A stretch of 64,000 nucleotides of DNA from Sindora glabra (lineage: Eukaryota > Streptophyta > Magnoliopsida > Fabales > Fabaceae). The position numbers and the translations under genes are program-made. Positions 1 to 12,871 of this stretch are shown here, piece after piece. The stretch spans positions 73,929,283-73,993,282 of the forward strand of contig CM035235.1 of NCBI GenBank assembly GCA_020226215.1, given 5' to 3'. Positions within the stretch are counted from its first letter, which is position 1. The number at the start of each line of letters is the position of its first letter. The notes beneath the pieces were generated by a model, which was not told the origin of the DNA, made no database searches, and saw nothing but the letters and a program-made list of their open reading frames with translations.

Positions 1-3000
1 AGAATAAGAGTGATTAGCTCCCTCATGGGAAACTGACACGGATTTCAAAGACATTTCATCAGCAGTATCAGTAATGCTTCGCTCATCATCTCGTGAAATA
101 ATTTCCCATTCCTCTTTAAGGGATGCAACTTCTAGACCATTCTCTTTGCATCTCTCCATTTCAAAAGCAGTGGGCAGGATCACATAATCATTGAGAGGAT
201 TGTAGTAGGGATCTGGGTCTCCAGCCTTCAGCCAGTGCTTCAGAATCCGGAATACATGATGGTCGCAAAGAATCCCTCTATGTTCACCTGGGACACCAAC
301 TCTTGCCTCTGCATTGAGCCCATCAGCCTGGATATGGTACAAAGACAAAACAGCTTAGACACAAGATGCTATTTCATAGTATTTATGGAATCAATCGTAA
401 CATATGCACTTCTAAGCAGTAAATGTAGTGGTACTAGAATAAAATATGGCAACTACGGAATCAAAATGGTCATGGTCATGGTCATGGTCAGATGACAACG
501 ACAGCGGGGTTCTTAGAATAAGCAGCAGTGATCATTGTGAGGATCCCACAGCATTGTAAGCCACAGCTGGTAAAGTACTGGTGACCTTCATGTGATGGAA
601 AAAGAACTCCTTCAATGTGTATTGCCAGCAACAGTTTATTAGCACATTTCTTGATTCAAGTCATAGTGACAACATAATATTTGGGAGCAAGGGATTTCAA
701 GGGGATAAAGGAGGAGCAAAACTTTCATAGTATGATTTTCTGAACTTGCTCAACTTTTCCTTTCATTTCCAGCCAATTCCCTGGTTTTCCAACAGACTAC
801 GAGGTTTCAGTATCTACCCTCCTGGGAAATTTTCCCTTCTAACTCTCACAGCCAGAAGCACTAATAACAGAAACACTTCTCTTTTGTTTTTGTTTCCTTA
901 AACATGGACAAAAAGGGAAGAGAGTGTGAAAGATAGGGAGGAAAAATAACTCCTAACAACTAATAGACTGTCAGTTTTCATTTCATAGTACATGGAGGAA
1001 TCATCTAAAAGAGAACACATCCGCAATCCTGCAAGGTTTTTCCATTCACTTTCCCATGGTCATTACTTTCAGAATTTCTCAACTCTAAACACAGTGGTTA
1101 ATTTGTCAAAGCAAACCCTAGTTGCTCCTTACAGATAATGTCTCCAAACTAACCTTCAAATCAATCAACTACTAGACCTAGTAAGACTCCTGATCCCCGT
1201 GTTTGCAACTTCACATTTGTGCAGTACCGTCTTCACCTCAGCGGAAACCATCAGTTTGCATATCCTAGTGGAACAGTTGAAGTCATAGTGAAGAAAATCA
1301 AGTACCAGGTTTCAAATCAACCTATATTTCAAAACTGTCTCCCAGTGCCAATCCCTCATAGCACTAATGCTATATTAACCAGTACCACAATGAAACTCAT
1401 TGACGGCATATTTAAATTCAGTAAAATCATCAATTACATGAAGATCATAGGGAACTCATCAAACCTTAGCAGATTCTGTTGGAACTGTTCCATCACCATC
1501 AACGCATACATACTTAGCCTGGATGACCAGAAAAAGTAGTTAGCTATTGCAAAATGAAGATTACTTATTTCTATGTTAAAGCTTCTACACATTGTGATCA
1601 AATCAAATCATGTGACCATCAATTATAAATTATCAATTATATGGTATAATAAACACATTGCAAAACAGGTTAATCGATACTAAATGCCCCGAACAATGGC
1701 CTCTGCTTCACCTAGATTATTATAATATGCAAATGGAACAAAAATTAAAACAAAAATACTGGACCTGGAAGTAACATAGCTGTTGCATATCTGAGATAGG
1801 CTTCTCCTCATTGCCATAGCTGCAGAATAATTATTCAAACCCAGTATCATGCATTTACAGAGAATTTGCACCATAAAATTCTACATAAACTTGATAGGAT
1901 TTATTTTTCAATTACTATGGTATTGTCCAAAAAATTGACAGAGGTATTACCAAACACTATGAGGTGTCTCAAGACCAATCCCATATATATTATAAAATTT
2001 AACTTTAGAAGGAACTTTGGCACAGGATAATATCTTGCGTGTTTCATTTGCCCATTTCAATATCTCCATGTTAAAGGGCAAAGGCAAATCCTCGCCATCA
2101 TGGTTAACCTGGATCATGGATAGATATCATAAGATTCATATCATTCTAAGTAAGGTGCATCAGTAAAAATCATACTTCTCAAACGTAAGTAACCTCCCGC
2201 CCCTAAAACAAATAACCAAGTGAATAAATAAAAGAGAAAAAACAGGAAATATAATTATAAGATCCTTAAAAACACAAAGGATCAGATTGAAGCAATTTCC
2301 AACTTGAACTTTAAAATAGGAAAAATTCCCTGATACAATAAGTATGATGACTTACTAGGATTTGATTGTCAAATATAATTACAGTAACATTCCCCAGAAA
2401 CCAAAATTTAAAACACCATACATCCAATTTTCATAGGAAGCCACTTAAAAAAAAATTTAAAAAAAAAAAAAGGAACAACTTGTATATGGCCAAGTTTCAC
2501 TGATTTGGTACCAGTGCAAGGAAGGGCTACCACTCACTTTGTTATTTGCAAGAGATTCCTTCAAAATCCCAATAACTTCTCGTGGTGGATAAGACTCCAG
2601 AATAATATGAGATTTTCCATCAGAATCATGCCCCTCTCGCCACAGTTCTAGAAGAGGAATGTGTTGCCAATGAAAATCAGCACAGCCCATCAGTTCATAT
2701 ATTGATGGGCACTCTATCAGCTGAGAGATTACCAGGAGCAATCAATATTTCTATAACTTCACAATAGAAAAATACTAAAAGAAATGAAAAGTATAACTAG
2801 AAGATGATGGCAAACAAATAAAGCCACATGCACAAGTGCCTGTAAGTTAAGGATGTACGCCAAAAAAAAAATAATAATAATAATAAAGAACAAGTTGCTG
2901 TCACAGGATCTATTTGTTGGTGAGGTCGGAGATGGAATTATTGAATACAAAAAATGAGTAATTATCAAAGACACAAATCAATTTGGCCAATTAAAAAGAG

Positions 3001-6000
3001 CACGAGTACAATTGCTTATTAACTTTATAAGGTCTGCGTGATTTGAAATGAACCAACAATTGAACTCAAACACAGATGCACCCTAAGAATATGACTCCTA
3101 ATTTTGAAAGCCAAAATTAAATGTCTGTACCAACTGGTGCATGCTCCATTTTGAAATAAAAAAGTTCTGCTCCCATCCATCCACAAATGACATTCCATTT
3201 AAAAGGGTTGAATTGACATATCCAGGCGCTCCTGTTGAACAAATGTAAAACTGCATCATGATGCATTTGCAATATGTAAAAGTAGAAAAAATAAGACAAT
3301 TTTTTGGGGAAAAAAATAAAAGAAATCATGTAGATGATAAAAACCAATATATGAAAGCAAACTGGTCTAATTGTCAATTATGCAACTTAAACTAAACCAG
3401 AGAGAATTTAGCAAACTGGTGAATTATCAACTATTCAAATTAAATAGGTCTAATTATCAATTATTCAAGATAAACTACATGACTTTTAGATTGGGAGATC
3501 ACACAAAACTAACTCTCATCACGTGTCTGCAGTACACTTCATTCAATCTCTGAAACAGGCTCTCATTTGTTTCTACAATTGTACAACAAAGTGCTTCTAT
3601 TATGTCCCACGTCATTCGACGTTCAATGAACCTGGGCTTATTCCCTTAAATTGAAACAGTTTCTCTCTCTCTCTCTCTCTTTGGTCACCAGCTTCAGGAG
3701 CTTTGGCAGGAATAAGGACAAGACTTTATGGTGGTCGGGGAAATTTTGGCATAATATTAATATAAGTAACCAATAATCCAATAATAGGGCAGGTGAAAAT
3801 CATATTCTACAAAGATTTATATGATGGAGTAAGAGCATCAAACATGTACACTGTTGTAAATAGATCCCAACAGTATTAGGCTTATATCAATTGACAAAAG
3901 CATAAAAGTAAACTAATAATATGCCATTAAATAATTCAATATGTTAACAGATATCTTTCACTAAGCCATGCCCAGCATTGCAACCAACATCTGTTTCTCC
4001 CTCATTTTTCTTACTCAATTGAATCATCTTTTTATGTACAGTGTATATGCCCAGTGGCTAAACCAGCCCAGTAAGGTCACCTTCAATATCTTTGACTACA
4101 ACAGTCAACATCTTCAAAAATTGTACAGAAAAACAAGATGAAGAATTTTATCCAATATAATCCTTAATTTCTAATAGTCTGCACTTTTGAGTGCATAATG
4201 GTTGCTTACCCTGGAATGGAGCAGCAATTGCAATCCAATTCTGAACATATTTCTCAAAAATCTGCAAAATAACAAGTATAAAAGTGTGAAACTTGCCTTA
4301 CAGCATCAGATAACTTACACATAGGAGTCATTAAGACACAAATACATATATCATAGACACTAGACAGAAATGATTGTACAAAACTAAAAAAAAAAAAACT
4401 GACTCGAGAAATATGGTCGATGCTTTACATTACTATGCAAGCACATGAAACATTTCACCAGAAGACCGCCCATAGAATGACTTATGATGTTTATCTTTTT
4501 TCCTCCTGCAGCATTATACACCAATTCCAGTTTAGCAGCCAACTGATCCAATGTTTCCTGCAACCTAAATGAAAATATAATTTCCTGAAATTAGCAGGAT
4601 ATTATATCAGGAAGAAGCCAAACCAAAAATACAAATCAGAGAAAATCATTTGTGCGATACTGCAATTTCTACCTCAGGCCATGCATATTTTAGGAGAAAA
4701 TGGATCCCCAGAAAATCTTCAGCTGCTTTTACAAAGATTATTAAAAGGATATAACATAGATGAAGTATTCACTAACAAAGATTGGAGGTTAACACCTCAG
4801 ACACAGATAAAACCTCAGTCAGAGTATCTCAAGCTAAAACCATCCATCACCATTCATCAACTAGAAAGAAACACATGCAATATTATCATGTTTCCCACCA
4901 ACCACTATGATCTGCATACCGTTTCAATTCAACCATATAGTTCTATAAATAAACACCAGCCAATTACTGTCTTTTCCTTTAATATCTCTCACATTCTTAC
5001 TTTGCAATGTATATATCAAATCAGAAATATCCTAAGAGAATATAATATGCACAAATAAAGTGTGCTCCAGAGAAATTTTCTGCAGAAAACTCCTTTTGGC
5101 TTTTAACTTACATGATATATAAGTTAACAAAGTATCAAGCTTTTAATTACCTTCAATTGTGCTTTTTAAGTAAGGCAGTACTCAAAATCCAAAAGGACAT
5201 TAAAAAAATGTCATCTATATACTTGTTTTCTGCTTTAAAATCATTTTAAGGCAAGGTGTCTAAGTTGTGTCAATCACAGAAACTAAAAAAATAATTTGTT
5301 AGAGAATATACCAAACACAAATTTGTACACAAATAAAGGAGCCAGATGATTAAAGCATTTTAATTCTACTATTTTGGGCTAGTAAAGAGAAAGGAGTTTC
5401 CTCGACTGAAGTGTGCCAGTATGGCATTCATCAGATACCTGTTGCTTTGCCGAAAATCATACCCAAAGCCAAAAAGTGTTTTCCCCTCTTGAAACCCCCA
5501 TTTGATCATTTCAACGATCATGTCATGAAAATAGTAAACACAATCACGTCCAATTACCTGCATCACATAAGTCAAATAGAAACCAGGAATAAATGCTACT
5601 CCATCTGCTTTGAAGTTCAAGCAATTATCCATAAATTATTGATGTGTATATCATATTTTAGAGTAGTAAAAATTTGGTGATAAAATGAAAGTAAATTTAA
5701 AAAAGACCTCCTGGACTATGCAGCTAGAGCTATAACAGTGGCATACCATGTCAGGGTCCAAAACATCAATCGCATACAGGCCATATCTGTCATCGGGAAC
5801 CACAATATTTGTTTTTGCATCCATAGATACAGTTTTACCTGGTTCAAATTGAGATTATCAGATGTGTTAAGCCACTGAATATATAGTGTCTTGCTGCGCT
5901 GTCTTCAGTATAAACAACCCAGATATTGAGTACCAAAAAAATATGGTTTATCCCACGTTCAAATCATTTAATAACAACAAATATACAAAGAGAAAAGATA

Positions 6001-6615
6001 CCAACCACATTCATCAAATCAGTTAGTAGCAAATTAATACAATCGTGGTAAAAATGAAACAGCTCATTGAAAACTAAATAACATCAGTTTTAAAGTTTAA
6101 AAAAAAAAAAAGCATGCACCAGCATCATAGATAAACGGGGAAGAGGAGGAGGAATCTACTCCTAGTTTATTTCAAATTGCAGAAACCAAATGATTATTTT
6201 TCAAACAAAAAGAATATTATACACAGCAACCAAAAATGCCCTTAAAAGAAGGGAAACACCAATTTGAGTACCTTTAAACTGTCAGGTTTCCATACTGTTT
6301 TATTAAAAAAGCAAATACAAAGTTCATAATAACTTGGGAAGCATTTCCACGTTCATCAAATCAGTAGCAGTTACCAGTAGAAGGATCAAAACGAGACCAC
6401 AACTTAGTCCGAAACTTGTAATCGGCTGCAAGTATACGAACCCAGACCCGTTCTTCACTCCCATTATCATCATCCACGGCCTTCAAAATCGAGCCAGCAA
6501 TACCTGGCACTAGCAGAACAGGATCGAGGTTGGGGTTAGCGTATGGCTGGGGCTTCTTAATAAGCTTCAACCATAACTCCAACGACTGTATGATGTCCTC
6601 CAACAATATCGCCAT
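1..6615 (-). CDS. LCAT4: LCAT-like 4 type phospholipase/acyltransferase (11 exons visible, C-terminus off the left edge)
   Basis: Exons, reading leftwards: 6615-6375, 5838-5747, 5557-5439, 4564-4429, 4261-4210, 3231-3131, 2720-2538, 2108-1951, 1819-1765, 1518-1465 and 327 to beyond 1. All introns are GT..AG and phases join without a break, giving 506 residues so far. Arabidopsis LCAT4 (At4g19860) is about 535 aa, so roughly 30 residues are missing. Visible marks are the N-terminal DPVLLVPGIAGSIL block (about residues 32-45), the nucleophile elbow SHSMGG (Ser181), VDGDGTVP (Asp386/388) and PGEHRG (His413), which together fit the Ser-Asp-His triad of the LCAT/PDAT alpha/beta-hydrolase family. 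Plant members of this branch are described as phospholipases A or acyltransferases acting on phospholipids; the substrate is not readable here. No signal peptide is evident. The ATG at 6615 was chosen because it starts MAILLEDIIQ, like the family; the reading frame upstream offers only a TTG (6636). Confidence 0.93.
3662..3681. repeat. (TC)n microsatellite in an LCAT4 intron
   Basis: About ten TC units lie in the intron between the exons at 4210-4261 and 3131-3231. A simple repeat only. Confidence 0.9.
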
Positions 6616-6926
6616 TACCAATAAAAATTCAACCAATTAGGATCAAATTTGGGGTTGCAAGAATCGATGAAAGAAGAAAATTTGGAACCCGAAATTGAAA
6701 AGACAACAGTGATCGTAAGACGAAGAGAATGGAGGATTTAGGAATTAGGGTTCAGATATTGGGATGGTGAAGCGAAGCTCAGGATGACAAAGCAGATGAG
6801 GAGGAAATGACGAGAGAAAACAACGAAATGCAGGAAATTAACATTGCCGTACCTTATACGTGTAACTTTTCCGTACTTAATTTCTTGTTGACCAAAAGGC
6901 CTCCCGCCTAGCCATTTTCACTGTAA
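6616..6926 (-). promoter_or_regulatory. 5' UTR and proximal promoter of the LCAT4-type gene
   Basis: This is the stretch upstream of the ATG at 6615. It is less AT-rich than the intergenic DNA beyond it and rich in purines on the + strand. I see no clear TATA box at a sensible distance, so the start site is not assigned. A transposon-like sequence begins at 6927, so the compact promoter may be only about 300 bp long. Confidence 0.35.
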
Positions 6927-9069
6927 CCGTTTGTTTGGTTAGAGAGGAAACTGATGGAGAAAGAAAATAGAGAAAAAAATTAGGAAAGAAGTTTATTTTT
7001 TTAAAAATTATATAATTGTAAGAAAAATAGAAGAGGAAAAAAATGGAGGAGAAATTAATTGTATTTGAATAGAAAAGAAAATAGGAGAAAAAGAAAATAG
7101 ATAAAGTAGTTTAATTTTATTTGAATGTATATGAAATTGATAGAAAAAAATTTATTATACCAAAATGACTTTCAAATTTATAATTAAATTTAATTACAAT
7201 TAAAATAAGAAATTAATTATATTTCTAAGCCTTCAAATTTTACAAAATTTTTACAAATTTAATTACTAAATATTAAAAAAATTATGCATAATATTATTAT
7301 CAATTGTCAACAAATTACGTATTAATTGTTCTTGCATTTGATCTCTCTTGCTCTCCAATACATGATTAGGTGCATGAACAAGTGTTGCTTGTATAGTTAA
7401 CAAATGTATAGCATGTACAATGATATACGCAAGTTGCACAGCATGCATTCTTCTATCACATCAAGGTTAATCAATTGTTTTAATTCCATCAGTTTAACAA
7501 ATATATTGTTATTTTGACCTTCCGTTACTAATCCTGTTGTGGGCATAAAATAGTCAAATCACATGGTGCTAGATAATTTTAGGATGGATATCAAAACATA
7601 GAAAAGGTGCCATTTTTAACAACACTTCAATGGTTAATAACTACAAAATAAAGTAAGATTCATTCTTTCCTAAACAATAAAACAAATGTTAGGTGCAATG
7701 CTCTCCTGAAAATCTCACACCACACAGTTTTGTTACGATAATGTACCAATCTGACAAATATTTGTTGATATAGACATATTGATGAGTAGTGCAACATGGT
7801 GCATACTACATGAGCTGACAATACGCTAATCAAATACCTATAGGTAAATTTCTACTTCTAACAACAAATGTAATACAGCTAGTGGTAAGATAATCTACAA
7901 CAATAGAAGAAAATGACAAACGTAAGCCATCCACCATAAAAAATACACAGTTACCATTAAATTTAGAACTAAGTAACTCATTATTTTTATTTTATTAAAT
8001 TTTTTAAATATACCTATACGTATAAATTATTAACATCAAAATCTAAATAAGAATCACAGGGAAGGTTTACTATCTCTATAAATACTAAATATTGTATATC
8101 CTAATTGTTAAGATATAAGGAATTAGGATAAATGTTAAAAATTAAAACAATTCCCATATTGGACAAATTTGTCTTTTTTTAAAATAAGTCACATATATTT
8201 TATACAGATGATGGTAAAAACTTAGCAAAAATTTCTTTTTTCAATTTTATTATAATAAATTTAGTTTTTTGTTGAAATATATTTAGATTATGAAATTTCA
8301 AATTATTATTATAACTACCCAAAATTAAGTAACTCATTACTAGTTAATTATTTCATGCAAAATATATATAAAAATAATTTATATAAATATGTAAATATAT
8401 ATTTATATGTCTTTTTTTAAAATTAAAAAAAAAGGAAATCGGGTCTGTGTGACCCAACCAAACCGGGTGGGACAAAAAACTCAATCTGATTCCATTATCT
8501 AACCTGAAAATGGGTCATCCAAACTTAGCTATCCCAAGCTGGCCAAATGCTCTGATCTGGTTTTCTTATTGCAAATTCGTCCAGTAGCAGGGTAGACCTT
8601 CCATGTACAAACCGTCTGCAGCTGCTTTCAACATTGACGAGAGGATGCAACCACGACTGAAGGTGGCACTGCAACCATCGATTAGTGCCACCAAGACCAG
8701 TACCATGCGTTTTATGACTTCAGTGCAGCAATAACGGACAGCCACGAAAGATGGAAAATAGAAGACAACGATAAAATGCAACTTACCAGAGCGTCTGCGG
8801 CGGCTAATATCACCGGAGTCTAGAGTTGCTGCTTCTCACCATTGGAAATAAGCTATCCCCTGTACTCCAGCATTGGTTTCAAGTTTTTTGTCTAAATTTT
8901 TCCTCATATTTAAGGAGAAATTCTGTCAGTGGGACTCATAATATTTATCAAAAAAAATTTCTCTTCTCTCGTTATTTCTCTTATAGCCAAACGGAGGAAA
9001 ACAGTTAAATCTACCCTGTTTTCTTCCCATTATTTCTCTTCTCCCCACTTTTTTACGAAACTAAACAAG
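6927..9069. mobile_element. Possible 2.1-kb terminal-inverted-repeat element
   Basis: The left end reads CCGTTTGTTTGGTT and the right end, reverse-complemented, CTTGTTTAGTTTCG. Both sides are flanked by CTGTAA (6921-6926 and 9070-9075), which could be a target duplication. Just inside both ends there is purine-rich GGAGAAAGAAAAT-like sequence in inverted orientation. The interior is AT-rich with a more complex patch at 8440-8830, whose short open frames match nothing I know. Superfamily unresolved; it may be a chance pairing of two smaller MITEs. Confidence 0.35.
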
Positions 9070-10817
9070 CTGTAAAAGTATTTTATAAAGAAAAAAAAAG
9101 TAGATTGCTATTGGCTATTTTTATAGAAAATGAGATGAGATAAAAGAAATTTTAAAAACTAAAAAATATTTATTTGATTGCAAAGTAAAACGAAAAGGAA
9201 TAAAATAAAGAATGGAACTCACAAATTTTTTTTTATAATTTTGTCCTTAAATTAAAACTATTTTTTATAATTTTATCCTTAAATCCTTAGAGTTTGATTT
9301 AAAAAATAAAGTCATCATTGTTTTTCCTTTACTTCTTTATTTAAATAACGGAAGAAAGATTATTTTCTGCTTTTTCTTTCTTATTTTTACATCGTTCATT
9401 TTTTTTTTTTTACATCAAAGAAAACAGTTGGGCCCCTAGAAGACGTTGGGCCAGTCCCTCTCGAGTCTCGCCGGAGAATATGCTATTTTCTCCCTAACAT
9501 TCGACGGCAGGGGATTTGCAGTTAGATGTGTGATTCTCGAGCTTCGGACCTATTGGACTCGAGTTCGGTCCATTTAAATTTGTGAAAAACTGGCTCCATT
9601 ATCTTATTAAAATTATATTTGGCTTAAGGTTTGATTTTAAAGTTTAACTATTTCTATTTATATTATGATTTTAAAAAAATAAATTTTTATACAAATACTC
9701 ATTTAAATATATATTAGATTATTTAAATATATAATATTTAATTATATCAAATTAAATATTTTTATATAAGAATAATTAAATATAATTATTCTTATAATGT
9801 ATAACTTTGTTAATAAAAATAAATTTATATAATCGGATGAAATAAAAACTGATTCAATTTATATAATTATGGCTTGAGTCCAACTTGAACTCAGTCAAAT
9901 ATTAACAGGCCACGTGAAAAAATGAATTTTATATTTGAGTCATTAAAAAAAATTCAAACTTTCCTTTCTTTCTTTTTTTTTTTTTTTGGTTTTCTGGGGC
10001 TTCCTCTCGGGCTAGATAGGTCGCTTCGCCATGAATAAGTCTACTCCTAGCCTAGGAAATTTTAGAAAAGATTTCATTTTATAAGAAAGTAATACCAAAT
10101 ACGGTGTATTACATTATAAATAAACTTTGAAGGTTGAAAACATTTTTGTACGAGCAAATTATTTCAAATCACATAAATTCATGCTTTTAATTTTGATGAA
10201 GTTGAGAAGATTTATATCCAATTAATTGTGAATTTTTATTATAGATGACCAAGTTTTTTTTTTAACACTTATAATTAATTATATAATCGATTAAATTGAA
10301 TGACATTATGCTTTCTTGTTCGCGTATGATAAGGATAGATAGCATTAACTATGAATAAGATTAAAAATAAATGTGTAAACATATTTATAAAAAATGGAAA
10401 TTACTTAATTTGATTTATTGTGTTAGGAAACTAGTTTTGGATTCTAAGAATTGCTTGAATTAATAAGTCACCTATGGCCGTGCTTATACATATACGTACA
10501 TGCACACACAAATATGAATGCTCATATTATAAATACAAAATTGAAATATTAATTATGATTTATTTACTCATTTTGCAGTCATTATTTGATATTTGATGTT
10601 ATACACATATTATGAAGAAATTTAATTAATTCATTTATATTGATATGTCAATTAAGGCATTTGCTCATATTTAAATATAAAGATGTTTTTACCATTGTAA
10701 TAAAGTGATAAAAGTGCTAATATTTACAATAATAATAAATTATGTAGTGGATAAGCTTTGGTAATTTTAGAGGTGATGACATACATATTATGTTAGAGGT
10801 CGCACAATTGCATATAA
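9070..10817. other. Intergenic AT-rich DNA, no gene seen
   Basis: Mostly AT-rich sequence with homopolymer A/T runs. A short more complex patch at 9420-9560 carries GGGCC and CTCGAG motifs but no extended open frame. I see no coding exon, RNA gene or clear repeat boundary. Confidence 0.5.
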
Positions 10818-11532
10818 GAATGCAAACAAGTCAAACTACTTGCGAGTAGATTGAGATTGACTTGTAAAAAATGTGATTTGAGTTTCACTAAAAAAGTTAA
10901 ACTTGACTAATATATAAGCCAAGCTTGGATTTTATATTATTCGACTTAAATTATTCGCGAGTCTAATAAATAAAAAATTATTTTATTTTATATCATATAT
11001 TAATAAAATAATACATAAAAAAATTCAATCACATCTAATAATGGTTAAGGTCACCAAAAAAGTATGATATTTTGGTTTAAATATTAATTTTCTAGTATAT
11101 GTTTGTAATTATTGGCATTATATAACTATTGTGTAGAATCTTTTTATAAATTTTGATGGTTACAAAAAATTTATATTAATAAGTAAAATAAGTCTATTTT
11201 ATTTGTGAATAATAAGATTTTATAAGTTGAAATTCATGTGAAATAACAAACTATTCAAATAAAATTATATAAATTTATATGGATTTATATTCATTAAAAG
11301 TTCAAACTAAAATCCAAATATTCAACTTTGATAAGAAATTTAAATTTAATAACATTTTACTCGAATAAGCTTATGTAAATTGATTTAGACTTATGTTTAA
11401 GTTAGATATTTGAGTTCAAATTCAAATTATTTAAATTTAATAATATTTAATTTGAGTTTAAACTTATTTAATTTTTTTATAAATTTAAATTTGAGTATAT
11501 TAATATTTAACTTGACTCGATTTGTTTGCATA
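10818..11532. mobile_element. Degenerate MITE-like element with TGCAAACAAGTC termini
   Basis: The left end (about 10818) has AGAATGCAAACAAGTCAA. The right end, reverse-complemented from about 11532, has ATGCAAACAAATCGAGTCAA. The interior is AT-rich and non-coding. The ends resemble the GGGTGCAAATGAGT termini of the element at 58614-59258, so the two may be distant members of one plant MITE group. Target duplication not clear. Confidence 0.45.
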
Positions 11533-12871
11533 TTTAATTATTTGAATCTCTCGTATTATTTAAATTCAATCATATTGTTTTGAATACGTATGTATAATGA
11601 AATATAAAGTAATACATTAATTACATATAAATGGGACTTGCAAATCATTACTTATAATGATTTCATATGTCAGTCACATAACTTAATATGGGTTGTGGCA
11701 ACGTGATTGCAGTTACACCTAATCTCAGAAGAAATGAGTGCCCTTTCCTTTTTCAAATCATGACGAGAAGTCCATATACTCAAAGAAAATAATGATAAAT
11801 ATTCTCATCAAAGTAAAGTAGAGTCAAAAAGATAATAATATATTAAAAATTGAAAATTTGAAAAATTGATAGTTGTGCTAATAAACATCCGAGACACTAC
11901 AAGTGAGATGGAGATGGAATCGGTGACATCAAATTATTAGTTAGAAAGTTAAGGTAGTGCTACTGAAAAAATATAAATCGGGTCGGATAGAATCCTCTTT
12001 AATTTTTAACTATAAAGTACACAATAGACATAAATTTTCTTTATTTATACAAAAAATATAAATTTCCTAGAAAATAAGTGGAATCTAAGGATTTAACATG
12101 TAATTAAAATACAAAAAGTTATAAGTTGATCAAAGATAATGATTGATGCAATTCAATTGTTTAAAATGTAATTGCAGTAAGCATGAAAAGATGAGTACGT
12201 CTTGGTACAGTTCCCAGATAAAACCTTATCGTTTATATGATATACCTTGAATTTTATGTTACTTTCAAAAATTTAAAATTTAAAATAATATAATAAATTT
12301 AAAATTTATTAAATTAAAATTATTTAATTATATTTATTAAAAAATAAATAATTATAATAAAATAATTTTTTTAATAATTTTTAAATTTATTATATCATTC
12401 TAAATTTTAAAAATTTTAAATTATCATGATAAAATGAGAAGGTTGAGTGAAATTTCTAAAATACTAATTGCTTTTATTATCATTTATAAAGTCAAGAAAT
12501 TCATTTCTATTCTATGCATGATACATTTTCTCATGTTAACTTAATAATTATAAATATTAGCTGAAGTTGTAAATTTTAATGCCTTAAAAAATATAAATAA
12601 GATTTTCAATAATCATGGATCCACCAAAATTGGCATTGGCAAATCGTTTATATTTATTAGGTGAGAATAAAGATAAATAAATATATTATATTTGGGATAT
12701 AAAAAATTCCATAATATTTGACTTTTTTTAATAAAATTGTAAATTACGAGATTTGGTTAAAACTTGAAAATTAAATTAGATATTATTATATTTTCAATTT
12801 TTTTATTGAAATCCTCAACCTCATCCTCTCCCAGTTTGAGCTTCAGACTGAGTACACAGAAAGCTGAGCTG
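11533..12871. other. Intergenic region and 5' flank of cytochrome c6A
   Basis: AT-rich sequence with no long open frame. The last about 70 bp before the ATG at 12872 become more complex and are likely 5' UTR. An AT-rich inverted-repeat patch (about 12270-12420, AAATTTAAAATTT-like) could be a small decayed element. No clear TATA box was assigned. Confidence 0.4.

Noticed and set aside
1219..1539. 106-codon + strand frame
   Set aside because: It overlaps LCAT4 exon 10 on the opposite strand and shows no motif of its own.
4681..5058. 125-codon + strand open frame inside an LCAT4 intron
   Set aside because: It lies antisense in an intron, has no recognisable domain and is composed of AT-rich codons. 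Treated as chance.
8566..8781. 71-codon minus-strand frame in the 6927-9069 region
   Set aside because: No similarity to a transposase or any known protein. Composition is compatible with chance.
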